A DNA stretch of 64,000 nucleotides from Agromyces sp. Leaf222 (GCF_001421565.1 NZ_LMKQ01000003.1:94588-158587), one strand, 5' to 3'. Numbered from the stretch's first letter, positions 17,324-28,399 are shown. Translations and numbers: made by a program. The notes: a model not told the origin generated them from the letters alone.

Positions 17324-19195
17324 ATGCAGCATCAGGAACCGACCGAAGCGATCATCGCCGCGCAGGCGGAGCTCACAGCCCGCTTGCCGTTCGCGGATGA
17401 CGCGGATTTCGCGGCGGTCGAACGAGGATTCATCGGGACGCTGGAGGATCCGAAGGTCCTCGACGCGGCCGGCGAGGTCATCTGGGACGCGTCGACCTAC
17501 GACTTCATCCAGGGGGAGGCGCCGGACTCGGTGAACCCGAGCCTGTGGCGACAGAGCCGGTTGGTGGCCAAGCACGGCCTGTTCGAGGTCGTGCCGGGGC
17601 TGTACCAGATCCGCGGTCTGGACCTTTCGGTCATGTCGTTCGTCGAAGGCGACACCGGGGTGATCGTCGTCGATCCGCTCATCTCGAAGGAGACCGCCGC
17701 GGCCGCGCTCGGACTGTACCGTCAGCACCGCGGCGACCGCCCGATCGTGGCCGTCATCCACACGCACTCGCACATCGACCACTTCGGCGGCGTGCAGGGC
17801 ATCGTCGCCCAGGAGCAGGTCGACGCCGGAGACGTCGCGATCATCGCGCCCGAAGGGCTGGTCGAGCACGCGGTCGCCGAGAACGTCTACGCGGGTACCG
17901 CGATGGGCCGCCGTGCCGGCTACATGTACGGCGCCGCACTGCCACGAGGGGTGCGGGGCGCCGTCGGTGCTGGGCTCGGGCAGACGACCTCGACCGGTGA
18001 GGCGACCCTGCTCGCGCCGACGCTGGAGATCACCACAACGGGCGAGACGCACACGATCGACGGCGTCGAGATCGAGTTCCAGATGGCGCCGGGCACCGAG
18101 GCCCCCACCGAGATGCATTTCTACATCCCTCGGTATCGCGCGCTGTGTATGGCCGAGAACGCGACCCACACGTTGCACAACCTGCTCACGCTCCGCGGTG
18201 CGGTCGTGCGCGACCCGCACGTCTGGTCGCAGTACCTGACCGAGGCGATCGAGCGTTACGGCGACCGCGTCGAGGTGGTGTTCGCCTCGCACCACTGGCC
18301 GACGTGGGGCAACGCCGAGATCACGGAGTTCCTCGGCCTGCAGCGCGACCTCTACGCCTACCTGCACGACCAGACACTGCGGATGCTGAACCAGGGACTC
18401 ACCGGGGCCGAGATCGCCGAGGTGATCCAGCTGCCCCCGGCCCTCGAGAACTCGTGGCACGCGCGCGGTTACTACGGATCGGTCAGCCACAACGTCAAGG
18501 CGATCTACCAGCGCTACATGGGCTGGTTCGACGGCAACCCCGCCAAGCTCTGGCCGCACCCGCCGGCCGCGATCGCCGAACGGTATGTCGACGCCATCGG
18601 CGGCATCGACCGGGTCCTCGAACTCGCACAGGTCGCCTACGACGGCGGCGACTTCCGCTGGGCGGCGACCCTGCTCGACCACGCCGTGTTCGTGGACGCG
18701 TCGAACGAGGCGGTGAAGGCGCTCTACGCCGATACCCTCGAGCAGCTCGGCTACGGCTCCGAGAACGGCACCTGGCGCAACTTCTTCCTCTCCGGAGCGA
18801 CCGAGCTGCGATCGGGCAACTTCGGCACGCCGACCACCACGAACGCGCCGGCGATCCTGGCGCAGCTCACGCCCGAACAGGTGTTCGACGCCATCGCGAT
18901 CACCGTCGACGGCCCGAAGGCCTGGGATCTAGATCTGGCGTTCGACGTCACCGTCAGCGACCTCGGTCGGAGCTTCCACGTCACCCTCCGCAACGGCGTG
19001 CTCGTCTACGTCGAACGCGAGCCTGAGACGGATGCCGCGCTGCACCTCACGCTCGAGAAGGCGCGACTCATCCGTCTCGCCGGCGGCGACCTGCAGTCCG
19101 ACGGCCTCGGCGTGGACGGCGACCTCGGCCTGCTGACGCAGCTCTTCGGCGTGCTCAGCCCCGGCAACCCCGCCTTCGAGATCGTCCTCCCGTAA
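17324..19195 (+). CDS. Alkylsulfatase (SdsA1/Bds1-type metallo-beta-lactamase fold)
   Basis: A protein of 623 residues, the usual length of class III alkylsulfatases. The metallo-beta-lactamase motif HTHSHIDHFGG puts zinc ligands at H148, H150, D152 and H153. Other family landmarks are SVNPSLWRQ, GLYQIRGLDLS, EMHFYIPRYRALCMAENATH and the substrate-region HARGYYGSVSHNVKAIYQRY. A C-terminal SCP2-like domain (about 510-623) ends with LLTQLFGVL. The enzyme hydrolyses primary or secondary alkyl sulfates such as SDS to alcohol and sulfate. I see no signal peptide, so it is probably cytoplasmic. The ATG is preceded by GAGGGGGAG about 10 nt away. The gene stands alone, divergent from the surface protein. 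Confidence 0.92.
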   Translation: MQHQEPTEAIIAAQAELTARLPFADDADFAAVERGFIGTLEDPKVLDAAGEVIWDASTYDFIQGEAPDSVNPSLWRQSRLVAKHGLFEVVPGLYQIRGLDLSVMSFVEGDTGVIVVDPLISKETAAAALGLYRQHRGDRPIVAVIHTHSHIDHFGGVQGIVAQEQVDAGDVAIIAPEGLVEHAVAENVYAGTAMGRRAGYMYGAALPRGVRGAVGAGLGQTTSTGEATLLAPTLEITTTGETHTIDGVEIEFQMAPGTEAPTEMHFYIPRYRALCMAENATHTLHNLLTLRGAVVRDPHVWSQYLTEAIERYGDRVEVVFASHHWPTWGNAEITEFLGLQRDLYAYLHDQTLRMLNQGLTGAEIAEVIQLPPALENSWHARGYYGSVSHNVKAIYQRYMGWFDGNPAKLWPHPPAAIAERYVDAIGGIDRVLELAQVAYDGGDFRWAATLLDHAVFVDASNEAVKALYADTLEQLGYGSENGTWRNFFLSGATELRSGNFGTPTTTNAPAILAQLTPEQVFDAIAITVDGPKAWDLDLAFDVTVSDLGRSFHVTLRNGVLVYVEREPETDAALHLTLEKARLIRLAGGDLQSDGLGVDGDLGLLTQLFGVLSPGNPAFEIVLP

Positions 19196-19203
19196 GTGGA
19201 GGG

Positions 19204-19234
19204 GACCGGACCCCGTGGAGGGCGGGGTCTGGTC
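19204..19234. terminator. Hairpin terminator between convergent genes
   Basis: Arms 19204-19215 (GACCGGACCCCG) and 19223-19234 (CGGGGTCTGGTC) pair over 12 bp with one G-T pair and a 7-base loop, 9 bases after the alkylsulfatase stop. The rest of the gap up to 19409, before the purA stop, shows no gene or other clear signal. Confidence 0.7.
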
Positions 19235-19409
19235 ACCGATCGAGAACACGATCACTCGAGCGCGCTCGTCCGAGCGGCCGTCTTGAGGATCGGCACTTCC
19301 CACGGGCGTGGTTCGTAGGGGATGGCATGCAGGACACGCACGAGGGAGAATCAGCGGCACGGCACCAACGAAGGCGCTGTCGGGGAGGGTCGAAAGGGGG
19401 AAGCGCGGC

Positions 19410-20696
19410 TCAGGCCAGCAGGTCGTGCAGCTGCACGATCTCGTCGCGGCCGGGGCCGACGCCGATCGCCGAGATGCGCGACCCGCTCATGGCCTCGAGC
19501 TCGCGCACGTAGGCCTGGGCGTTCGCGGGCAGGTCGGAGAACTCCCGGGCGCCCTTGATGTCTTCGCTCCAGCCGGGGAAGTCCTCGTAGATCGGGGTCG
19601 CGTGGTGGAAGTCGGACTGCGAGACCGGCACCTCGTCGAAGCGCTGCCCGTCGACGTCGTAGGCGACCGCGACGGGGATGCGCTCGATGCCGGTGAGCAC
19701 GTCGAGCTTCGTGAGCACGAAGTCGGTGACGCCGTTGATGCGCGAGGTGTAGCGCGCGATGGGGGCGTCGTACCAGCCGGTGCGACGGCGGCGGCCGGTG
19801 GTCGTGCCGAACTCGTGGCCCTTCTCGCTGAGGAACTCGCCCCACTCGTCGAAGAGCTCGGTCGGGAACGGGCCGGCGCCGACGCGGGTCGTGTAGGCCT
19901 TGATTACGGCGATGACCCGGTCGATGCGGTTGGGCGCGATGCCCGAGCCGGTGACGGCTCCGCCGCTCGTCGCGTTCGACGACGTGACGAACGGGTAGGT
20001 GCCGTGGTCGACGTCGAGCATGGTCGCCTGGCCGCCCTCGAAGAGCACGGTCTCGTCGCGCTCGAGCGCCTGGTGCAGCAGCAGCGCCGTGTCGGTGACC
20101 ATCGGGCGCAGGCGCTCGACGTAGCCGAGCAGGTCTTCGACGACCTCGTCGACGGCGATCGCGCGACGGTTGTAGACCTTGACCAGCAGGTGGTTCTTCT
20201 GGTCGAGGGCGCCCTCGACCTTCTGGCGCAGGATGTTCTCGTCGAAGAGGTCTTGCATGCGGAGGCCCACGCGGTTGATCTTGTCGGCGTAGGCCGGGCC
20301 GATGCCGCGGCCGGTGGTGCCGATCTGGCGCTTGCCGAGGAAGCGCTCGGTGACCTTGTCGAGCGTGCGGTGGTACTGCGTGATGAGGTGGGCGTTCGCG
20401 GAGACGCGCAGCCGCGAGACATCGACCCCTCGGCTCTCGAGGGCTTCGAGCTCCTCGAAGAGCACCTCGACGTCGACGACCACGCCGTTGCCGATGACCG
20501 GAGTGACCCCGGGGGTCAGGATGCCGGACGGCAGCAGGTGCAGCGCGTACTTCTCGTCGCCGACGACGACCGTGTGTCCGGCGTTGTTGCCGCCGTTGAA
20601 CTTGACGACGTAGTCGAGGCGGGGACCGAGCAGGTCGGTCGCCTTGCCCTTTCCCTCGTCGCCCCACTGTGCACCGATCAGGACGGCTGCGGGCAT
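19410..20696 (-). CDS. purA: Adenylosuccinate synthetase
   Basis: A protein of 428 residues, full length for the family. It joins IMP and aspartate with GTP to adenylosuccinate, the first committed AMP step. [11 protein letters not shown] carries the catalytic D13, and H41 lies in NNAGHTVV. Further signatures are [36 protein letters not shown] and [14 protein letters not shown]. The start is the ATG at 20694-20696, one base after the stop of the DUF3151 gene, so the two genes form an operon. The promoter is likely the TAAGGT hexamer before that upstream gene. Confidence 0.98.
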   Translation of the reverse strand: MPAAVLIGAQWGDEGKGKATDLLGPRLDYVVKFNGGNNAGHTVVVGDEKYALHLLPSGILTPGVTPVIGNGVVVDVEVLFEELEALESRGVDVSRLRVSANAHLITQYHRTLDKVTERFLGKRQIGTTGRGIGPAYADKINRVGLRMQDLFDENILRQKVEGALDQKNHLLVKVYNRRAIAVDEVVEDLLGYVERLRPMVTDTALLLHQALERDETVLFEGGQATMLDVDHGTYPFVTSSNATSGGAVTGSGIAPNRIDRVIAVIKAYTTRVGAGPFPTELFDEWGEFLSEKGHEFGTTTGRRRRTGWYDAPIARYTSRINGVTDFVLTKLDVLTGIERIPVAVAYDVDGQRFDEVPVSQSDFHHATPIYEDFPGWSEDIKGAREFSDLPANAQAYVRELEAMSGSRISAIGVGPGRDEIVQLHDLLA

Positions 20697-20697
20697 T

Positions 20698-22783
<2,086 letters not shown>

Positions 22784-22806
22784 GTCGAGCAGCACCGACG
22801 CCGCAT

Positions 22807-22842
22807 GCAGAAGGGCGGATGCCGCGGCATCCGCCCTTCTGC
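22807..22842 (+). terminator. argG terminator, GGATGCCGCGGCATCC type
   Basis: A perfect 36-base palindrome (two 18-bp arms, 22807-22824 and 22825-22842) centred on GCGGATGCCGCGGCATCCGC, flanked by GCAGAAGG and its complement. The same core recurs in hairpins at 28400-28431 and 30495-30528. Confidence 0.85.
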
Positions 22843-22869
22843 GTGTCGACGTGACGGGTCGGCGACGGG

Positions 22870-23208
22870 TCAGCCGATGTCGCCGCTGCGGCATCCGCGC
22901 TCGATGAACGCGTCGTTGTCGGATCCGGCGTACGAGACGGTCTCGCCCTTCCAGGTGTAGCTGAAGGCGGGCCAGACGTCCTCCTGGTCCTGGTGCTTGA
23001 AGTGGGCGCGGACGACGGCGATGTTGTCGGTCTCGATGTAGACGTACGGGTTCGTCTCGCTGTGGGTGGCGTGGCAGAACGCGACCTTGTGCGTGCCGTC
23101 GGCTCCGGGCTGCGTCGCGTTCGCGGCCGCGGCGGCGCCGAGCACGCTGAGCGCGACGAACGGGATCACGGCGAGGGTTGCGGTGAGCCGTCGCTTCGTT
23201 GCGGACAT
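22870..23208 (-). CDS. Small secreted protein with CHATHSETNPY motif
   Basis: A protein of 112 residues with a signal peptide (MSATKRR, hydrophobic core, ANA near residue 31). The mature part has VAFCHATHSETNPYVYIETD and a second Cys near the end (RGCRSG), so one disulfide is likely. The CHATxSxTNPY signature recurs in secreted and adhesin-like actinobacterial proteins, where it probably marks a small beta domain. AAAGGAG lies 5-6 nt before the ATG, a clear ribosome-binding site. No enzyme motif is visible. Its neighbours, argG and cardiolipin synthase, give no hint about function. Confidence 0.75.
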   Translation of the reverse strand: MSATKRRLTATLAVIPFVALSVLGAAAAANATQPGADGTHKVAFCHATHSETNPYVYIETDNIAVVRAHFKHQDQEDVWPAFSYTWKGETVSYAGSDNDAFIERGCRSGDIG

Positions 23209-23402
23209 GGTGGCTCCTTTCGTCTCGGGTCACCTCATTCAAGCCCCGCAGCCGAATCGCCCGACGGCGGCGAGTGCCGTTCGTCCTGCCGCGACGCGCC
23301 CCCAATTCGGGGCGCGTGAGCCTGCGGTTCGGGTTCCGTCGGTGCGATACTCAGGCATCGCCCGCGCTGCCGGCCAGTCCGGCTCCGACCCGAGGAGTGC
23401 CG

Positions 23403-23444
23403 ATGAGCCACGCACCGACGATCGACGCGGAGCCCTCACGATGA
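23403..23444 (+). CDS. Putative 13-residue leader peptide before cardiolipin synthase
   Basis: A mini-ORF, ATG 23403 to TGA 23444, encodes MSHAPTIDAEPSR. GAGGAG at 23392-23397 gives it a good ribosome-binding site with 5-nt spacing, while the cardiolipin synthase ATG at 23441 overlaps its stop as ATGA and has no own site. This arrangement fits translational coupling. The peptide itself may have no function. It could also be chance in an AT-poor leader. Confidence 0.45.
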   Translation: MSHAPTIDAEPSR

Positions 23445-24940
23445 GCGCCGAACTGGCCACCATCATCGGCTGGCTGCTCGTTGCCGCCGACCTGGCCATC
23501 CGCATCGCGGCGCTCATCATCGTGCCGCGCGACCGCAAGCCGACGGCGGCCATGGCCTGGCTGCTGGCGATCTTCCTCATCCCGTTCATCGGCATCATCC
23601 TGTTCCTGCTGATCGGCAACGTGAAGCTGTCGAAGCGACGGCGCCAGCGCCAGCTCGAGATCGACCGCATCCTCGAGGAGCACGACGAGGACCTCCTGCC
23701 GTCGCCGGATGCCGCGAACTGGCCGGCGTGGTTCCGGACGGTGGTCGAGCAGAACCGCCGGCTCGGCGCGCTGCCGGCGGTCGCCGGCGACTCCGCGCAG
23801 CTGATGGGCGACTACGAGGCATCGATCGCGGCGATGGCCGCCGACATCGACACCGCCGAGCGGTACGTGCACGTGGAGTTCTACATCATCGGGCTCGATG
23901 ACACCACGAAGGGGTTCTTCGCCGCCATGGAGCGCGCGGTGCAGCGCGGGGTGACGGTGAGGGTGCTGCTCGACCACGTGGCATCCAAGCGGGTGAGCGT
24001 GCACGAGGCGACCTTCGCCGAGCTCGACCGCATCGGCGTGCAGTGGCACTTCCTGCTGCCGTTGAAGTTCTTCTCGAACCGGTACGAGCGCCCCGACCTG
24101 CGCAACCACCGCAAGCTCGTCGTGGTCGACGGCCGGGTGGCCTTCACGGGCTCGCAGAACCTCATCGACCGCAGTTACGACGCGGAGAAGAACCTCAAGC
24201 GCGGGCTGAAGTGGCAGGAGCTCGTGGTGCGCACCACCGGGCCCGTCGTCCGCTCGATCGATGCGGTGTTCCGGTCGGACTGGTACGCCGAGACCGACGA
24301 GCTGCTCGAGGATCCCGCGGAGCGCGCGGCGACTCCTGCCGCCGCTGCCGTCGGCGCGACCGAGGGCGCCTCGCCCGGGGCATCCGCGGGCCTGGTCTGC
24401 CAGGTCGTGCCGAGCGGCCCCGCCTACCCGACCGAGAACAACCTGCGGCTGTTCCTCTCGCTCGTGGCGTCGGCCCAGGAGCGGGTGATCATCACGAGCC
24501 CGTACTTCGTGCCAGACGAGGCGATGATCTACGCGATCACGTCGGCGAAGCTGCGCGGGCTCGACGTGCAGCTGTTCGTCTCGGAACTCGGCGACCAGGG
24601 CTCGGTCTGGCACGCGCAGCGCTCGTACTACGGCACCCTGCTGCGGGCGGGCGTGCGTATCTGGCTCTACCCGGCGCCGTACATCCTGCACGCGAAGCAT
24701 CTCTCGATCGACGACGGGGTCGCCGTCATCGGGTCGAGCAACATGGACATCCGCTCCTTCAACCTCAACTTCGAGATCTCGCTCGTGGTGCGCGGAGCGT
24801 CGTTCGTCGCGGACATGCGCGAGGTGGAGCAGGGGTACCGAGATGCCGGACGCGAGCTCACGCTCGAGGAGTGGGAGAAGGAGCCGCTGTCGGCGACGTT
24901 CCTCGACGGGGTCGCACGACTCACCTCGGCGCTGCAGTAG
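23441..24940 (+). CDS. cls: Cardiolipin synthase (phospholipase D family)
   Basis: A protein of 499 residues with two N-terminal membrane segments (about 6-27 and 35-60), a basic linker, then two HKD phospholipase D motifs: H223/K225/D230 (NHRKLVVVDG) and H417/K419/D424 (HAKHLSIDDG), each followed by GS.N. This is the bacterial ClsA-type layout. The enzyme forms cardiolipin from two phosphatidylglycerols, or possibly from PG and CDP-diacylglycerol. The insert at 285-320 (Ala/Pro-rich) is longer than in many homologues. ATG 23441 overlaps the stop of a 13-codon mini-ORF carrying the only good ribosome-binding site nearby. Confidence 0.92.
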   Translation: MSAELATIIGWLLVAADLAIRIAALIIVPRDRKPTAAMAWLLAIFLIPFIGIILFLLIGNVKLSKRRRQRQLEIDRILEEHDEDLLPSPDAANWPAWFRTVVEQNRRLGALPAVAGDSAQLMGDYEASIAAMAADIDTAERYVHVEFYIIGLDDTTKGFFAAMERAVQRGVTVRVLLDHVASKRVSVHEATFAELDRIGVQWHFLLPLKFFSNRYERPDLRNHRKLVVVDGRVAFTGSQNLIDRSYDAEKNLKRGLKWQELVVRTTGPVVRSIDAVFRSDWYAETDELLEDPAERAATPAAAAVGATEGASPGASAGLVCQVVPSGPAYPTENNLRLFLSLVASAQERVIITSPYFVPDEAMIYAITSAKLRGLDVQLFVSELGDQGSVWHAQRSYYGTLLRAGVRIWLYPAPYILHAKHLSIDDGVAVIGSSNMDIRSFNLNFEISLVVRGASFVADMREVEQGYRDAGRELTLEEWEKEPLSATFLDGVARLTSALQ

Positions 24941-24950
24941 AGCGCAGGCA

Positions 24951-24976
24951 GCACGCGCGGCGCGCGATGCGCGTGT
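24951..24976 (+). terminator. Weak hairpin after cardiolipin synthase
   Basis: CACGCGC (24952-24958) pairs with GCGCGTG (24969-24975) around a 10-base loop. It lies 11 bases after the stop codon and before the TetR operator. Confidence 0.35.
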
Positions 24977-24996
24977 CGCTGGGCGTTCGCCGAGAT

Positions 24997-25020
24997 AACT
25001 TGCACAGCAGTGTGCAAGTT
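24997..25020. promoter_or_regulatory. Perfect TetR-type operator palindrome
   Basis: AACTTGCACA (24997-25006) and TGTGCAAGTT (25011-25020) are exact inverse complements around GCAG. The palindrome ends 2 bases before the -10-like TACGAT (25023-25028), which is 6 nt before the TetR start codon. A repressor bound here would cover the -35/-10 region, so autoregulation of the TetR-ABC-YhgE operon is likely. Confidence 0.85.
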
Positions 25021-25034
25021 CGTACGATGGAAGC

Positions 25035-25745
25035 ATGCCGACCATCACCGAGGAGGTTCGCCGCGCCCCTCGTCGAGATGCCGCCGCGAACCGCGAAGCC
25101 CTGCTCGCCGCCGCATCGGCGACGCTGAACGAGCACCCCGACGCCGGGCTCGAGGCCATCGCCTCGGCCGCCGGCCTCTCGCGCCGAGCCGTCTACGGCC
25201 ATTTCGCCGGCCGCGACGAGCTCATCGCCGCCCTCATCGCCTCCGGCGCGACCCGGCTCAACGACATCGCCGCCACGCTCGACCACCCACACACGCCCAC
25301 CGCGATCGCCCTGCTCGGCGCGCGCCTCTGGCACGCGGTCGAGCACGTGCAGCTGCTCGCCGCCATGGCCGTGCGCGAGCCCCACGTCGACCAGGTGGCG
25401 GCCGCGCTCGCCCCGGTGCGCGAACGCGTCGGCGAGCTCGTCGCACGCGGCATCGACGAGGGCGCGCTCCGCGGCGACACGAACCCGCAGACGCTCGCCC
25501 GCCTCATCGAGCGCGCCGCGATCGCCGTGCTGCTCGAGGCATCCGTCACCCGGATCGACGACGCCGAGGGCCACCGCCTCGTGATGCTCTCGGTGCTCGG
25601 CACGGCCGGCCTCGGCTGGCGCGAGGCCGGCGCGCTCATCGACGCCGCACCCGAGCTCGCGTACCGCCCTGCACCGGCAACGGCCGGCGCCACGACCGCC
25701 GCTGCCCCCGCCGACGCCGAGACCGACGAGGAGTCCCGCGCATGA
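25035..25745 (+). CDS. TetR-family regulator of the YhgE/Pip operon
   Basis: A protein of 236 residues. The N-terminal helix-turn-helix (about 15-65) is clear: NREALLAAASATLNEHPDAG, IASAAGLSRRAVYGHFAGRD and ELIAALI. The C-terminal ligand-binding part is helical and ends with an Ala-rich tail. ATG 25035 is 6 nt after TACGAT and 14 nt after a perfect 24-bp palindrome, its probable operator. The stop overlaps the next ATG (ATGA), so the regulator is made together with the transporter proteins it probably represses. The inducer is unknown; multidrug-type or lipophilic compounds are typical. Confidence 0.88.
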   Translation: MPTITEEVRRAPRRDAAANREALLAAASATLNEHPDAGLEAIASAAGLSRRAVYGHFAGRDELIAALIASGATRLNDIAATLDHPHTPTAIALLGARLWHAVEHVQLLAAMAVREPHVDQVAAALAPVRERVGELVARGIDEGALRGDTNPQTLARLIERAAIAVLLEASVTRIDDAEGHRLVMLSVLGTAGLGWREAGALIDAAPELAYRPAPATAGATTAAAPADAETDEESRA

Positions 25746-26413
25746 GGATCGACCTGCACCACGTGTCGAAGGGCCGCAAGGGCCAGGCCCTGCCGGGCAC
25801 GACGATCGGCTTCGAGTCCGGCCGCGCCACCCTCGCCCGCGCCGAGACCGAGCAGCGGCCCACCGTGCTCGGCCTCATGGCGGCGGGGCGCATGCGGCCC
25901 GACACGGGCACCGTCACGATCGACGGGCGAGCGGATGCCTCGGCGATCCGCCGGCGCGTGGCCCTCGTCGACGCGCCGGGCGTCAGCGACCCCGCGCCCG
26001 ATGTGACCGTCGCGGGCGTCACCGCCGAGGAGCTCATGTTCGCCGGCATCCCGTCGCACCCGGTCTCGGTCTCGAACTGGCTGAACGACCTCGGGCTCGC
26101 GGCATCCGCGCGGGTTCCGATCGCGAACGTCGACCCCAAGGACCGCCTGCGGCTCCTGACCGAGCTCGCGATCCTCCGCGACGGCGTCGAGGGCCTCGTG
26201 CTCGTCTCCCCCGACCGCCACGGCGGCGACCCCATCGAGTGGTGGGACCTCGCTCGGGCGCTCGCCGACCGCGGCTTCGCCGTGCTCGTCATCGCCGGCG
26301 ACGCCTCGGCCGCCGCCATCGCCGCGAATTCGATGCTCGCCCGCATGCAGGGCGACGAAGAACCCGACGAGGACGTCGAACACGACGTCATCGCCGAAGG
26401 AGGCCTCGCGTGA
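25742..26413 (+). CDS. Degenerate ABC-transporter ATPase-like protein
   Basis: A protein of 223 residues aligned by eye with ABC nucleotide-binding domains: MRIDLHHVSKGRKG at the start, VLGLMAAGRMRPDTGTVTID where ABC proteins have LL.LLAG...P..G.v..dG, and VEGLVLVSPDRHGGDPIEWW at the Walker B/D-loop position. The P-loop GxxGxGKS/T is missing (ETEQRP instead), no LSGGQ signature is visible, and the Walker B end is SPD rather than DEP. It therefore probably cannot hydrolyse ATP in the normal way. The ATG overlaps the TetR stop, and the stop overlaps the GTG of the YhgE/Pip gene. It may be a structural or regulatory partner of that membrane protein. Confidence 0.7.
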   Translation: MRIDLHHVSKGRKGQALPGTTIGFESGRATLARAETEQRPTVLGLMAAGRMRPDTGTVTIDGRADASAIRRRVALVDAPGVSDPAPDVTVAGVTAEELMFAGIPSHPVSVSNWLNDLGLAASARVPIANVDPKDRLRLLTELAILRDGVEGLVLVSPDRHGGDPIEWWDLARALADRGFAVLVIAGDASAAAIAANSMLARMQGDEEPDEDVEHDVIAEGGLA

Positions 26414-28353
26414 AGGTTCCGCAGATGATCGCCGCCGAGTTCCGGCGCCTGTTCTCGACCCGTATGTCGGTGATCGCGCTCATCGCGCTCGTCGCCGTGC
26501 CCGTGCTCTACGGCGGGCTCTACCTCTGGGCCAACCAAGACCCCTACGCGAAGCTCAACGAGGTTCCGGTGGCGCTCGTCGTCGCCGACGAGGGCAGCCC
26601 CGCGACCGAGGACTCAGCCGCGCGCAACGTCGGCGACGAGGTCGCCGACGAGCTCATCGACGACGGCGCGTTCGATTGGCACCGCGTCTCGGCCGACGAG
26701 GCCGCCGACGGCCTCGCCGACTCGTCGTACGACTTCGTCATCACGCTGCCGGCCGACTTCAGCGAGGCGCTCGCCTCGATCCAGACCGACGACCCGCGCC
26801 AGGCCGAGATCATCCTCGAGACGAGCGACGCGAACAGCTACCTCGCCGGCACCATCGGCGAGCAGGCGGTGAAGACGATCCGCACGACCGTCGCCGAGCA
26901 GGTCGGCCGCGAAGCCGCCTCGCTGCTGCTCGACTCGATCTCGACGATCCGCGGCAAGATCGTCGAGGCCGCCGACGGCGCGCAGCAGCTCGCCGACGGC
27001 ACCGCGACCGCCATCGACGGCACCTCGCAGCTCGGCGACGGGGCATCCGCGCTGGCCGACGGCAACGCCGCGCTCGCGACCGGCACGCGCCAGCTCGCCG
27101 ACGGCAGCGCGAGCCTCGCCTCGGGCGCACAGCAGGTGGCCGACGGCAGCGCGACCCTCGCCGACGGCGCACAGCAGGTCGCCGACGGCAACGCGCAGCT
27201 CGCGGCATCCGCCGACCGGGTCGGAGCCGCCGTCGGCCAGGCCGCGGCCTCCGTGCCCGAGGCCCGCGCCGACATCGCCGCGCGCCTCGCGGCCGCGGGC
27301 GTCGACCAGGCGACCATCGACGACGTGCTCGCCCGCCTCGACCCGATCGGCGACGACATCGCCGCGGGCGACGCGCGCGTGCAGGAGGTCGTCGGGCAGA
27401 TCGACCAGCTCGCCGCGGGCAGCGCCCAGGTCGCGAGCGGATCCGCCGACCTCGCCGCGGGCAGCGCCGAGCTCGCGACCGGCTCGGCCACGCTCGCCGC
27501 GGGAGCGGCCACCGCCGCCGACGGCGCCTCAGCCGCGGCATCCGGCGCCTCGACACTGCGCGACGGCATCGGCACGCTCGGCGACGGACTGGGCGAGCTC
27601 GCGACCGGCGCGCAGACGCTGCAGTCCGGACTCTCCGACGGTGCCGACGCGATCCCCGACTCCGATCAGGCCACCCGCGACGCGCAGGCGAAGACCATCG
27701 CCGACCCGGTCTCGCTCGAGACCGACGCGCTCACCGAGGCCGGAAACTACGGCGCCGGCCTCGCCCCGTTCTTCGCGGCGCTGGCCGGATGGATCGGCAT
27801 CTACGCGCTCTTCCTCATCGTCAAGCCCATCTCGCGTCGGGCGGTCACGGCACTGCACTCGCCGGTCAGGGTGACGCTCGCCGGCTGGCTGACCCCGGGC
27901 ATCCTCGGCGCCGTGCAGATGATCGGGCTCTTCACCGTGCTCGCGGTGACGCTCGGGTTCCCGATGACGCATCCGCTCGGCACGCTCGGGGTCATGATCC
28001 TCGCGTCGGCGACGTACGCGGCGATCATCCTCGCGCTGAACGTGTGGCTCGGTTCGGTCGGGCAGTTCCTCGGGCTCGTGCTCATGGTGCTGCAGCTCGT
28101 GACCGCCGGCGGCACGTTCCCGTGGCAGACGCTGCCCGCGCCGCTCGCGGCCCTGCACCACGTGCTGCCCATGGGCTACGTCGTCGACATGATGCGGCAG
28201 GTCATGTACGGCGGCGACCTCGGCCGCGCCGGCTCCGACGCGATCGTGCTGCTCATCTGGATGGTCGGCGCGCTCGCCCTCGCGGCGATCGGCGTCACCC
28301 GCATGACGCATTTCCGCACGCTGCGCGACCTGCAGCCGAGCCTCATCGGCTGA
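26410..28353 (+). CDS. YhgE/Pip-type membrane protein (ABC-2 exporter family)
   Basis: A protein of 647 residues from the GTG overlapping the preceding stop. One membrane segment lies near 15-38, then a large extracellular region whose middle (about 190-420) is built of repeated seven-residue units of the form LADGxxx (QLADGSASLASGAQQVADG and similar). About five membrane segments follow in the C-terminal 180 residues (from APFFAALAGWIGIYALF), ending near MTHFRTLRDLQPSL. This is the layout of YhgE/Pip and EsaA-like proteins, related to ABC-2 permeases. Relatives act as phage-receptor, type VII-associated or drug-export proteins. Here, with TetR control, export or envelope-stress defence is plausible. 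Confidence 0.88.
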   Translation: MKVPQMIAAEFRRLFSTRMSVIALIALVAVPVLYGGLYLWANQDPYAKLNEVPVALVVADEGSPATEDSAARNVGDEVADELIDDGAFDWHRVSADEAADGLADSSYDFVITLPADFSEALASIQTDDPRQAEIILETSDANSYLAGTIGEQAVKTIRTTVAEQVGREAASLLLDSISTIRGKIVEAADGAQQLADGTATAIDGTSQLGDGASALADGNAALATGTRQLADGSASLASGAQQVADGSATLADGAQQVADGNAQLAASADRVGAAVGQAAASVPEARADIAARLAAAGVDQATIDDVLARLDPIGDDIAAGDARVQEVVGQIDQLAAGSAQVASGSADLAAGSAELATGSATLAAGAATAADGASAAASGASTLRDGIGTLGDGLGELATGAQTLQSGLSDGADAIPDSDQATRDAQAKTIADPVSLETDALTEAGNYGAGLAPFFAALAGWIGIYALFLIVKPISRRAVTALHSPVRVTLAGWLTPGILGAVQMIGLFTVLAVTLGFPMTHPLGTLGVMILASATYAAIILALNVWLGSVGQFLGLVLMVLQLVTAGGTFPWQTLPAPLAALHHVLPMGYVVDMMRQVMYGGDLGRAGSDAIVLLIWMVGALALAAIGVTRMTHFRTLRDLQPSLIG

Positions 28354-28399
28354 GCGGGAGCGCCGGCGATCGCGCCGGCCGGGCACCTCGCGCACGAAG

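Noticed and set aside
19235..19409. Possible small gene between the alkylsulfatase terminator and purA
   Set aside because: No frame with ribosome-binding site and sensible composition is visible; only shadows of purA extend into it.
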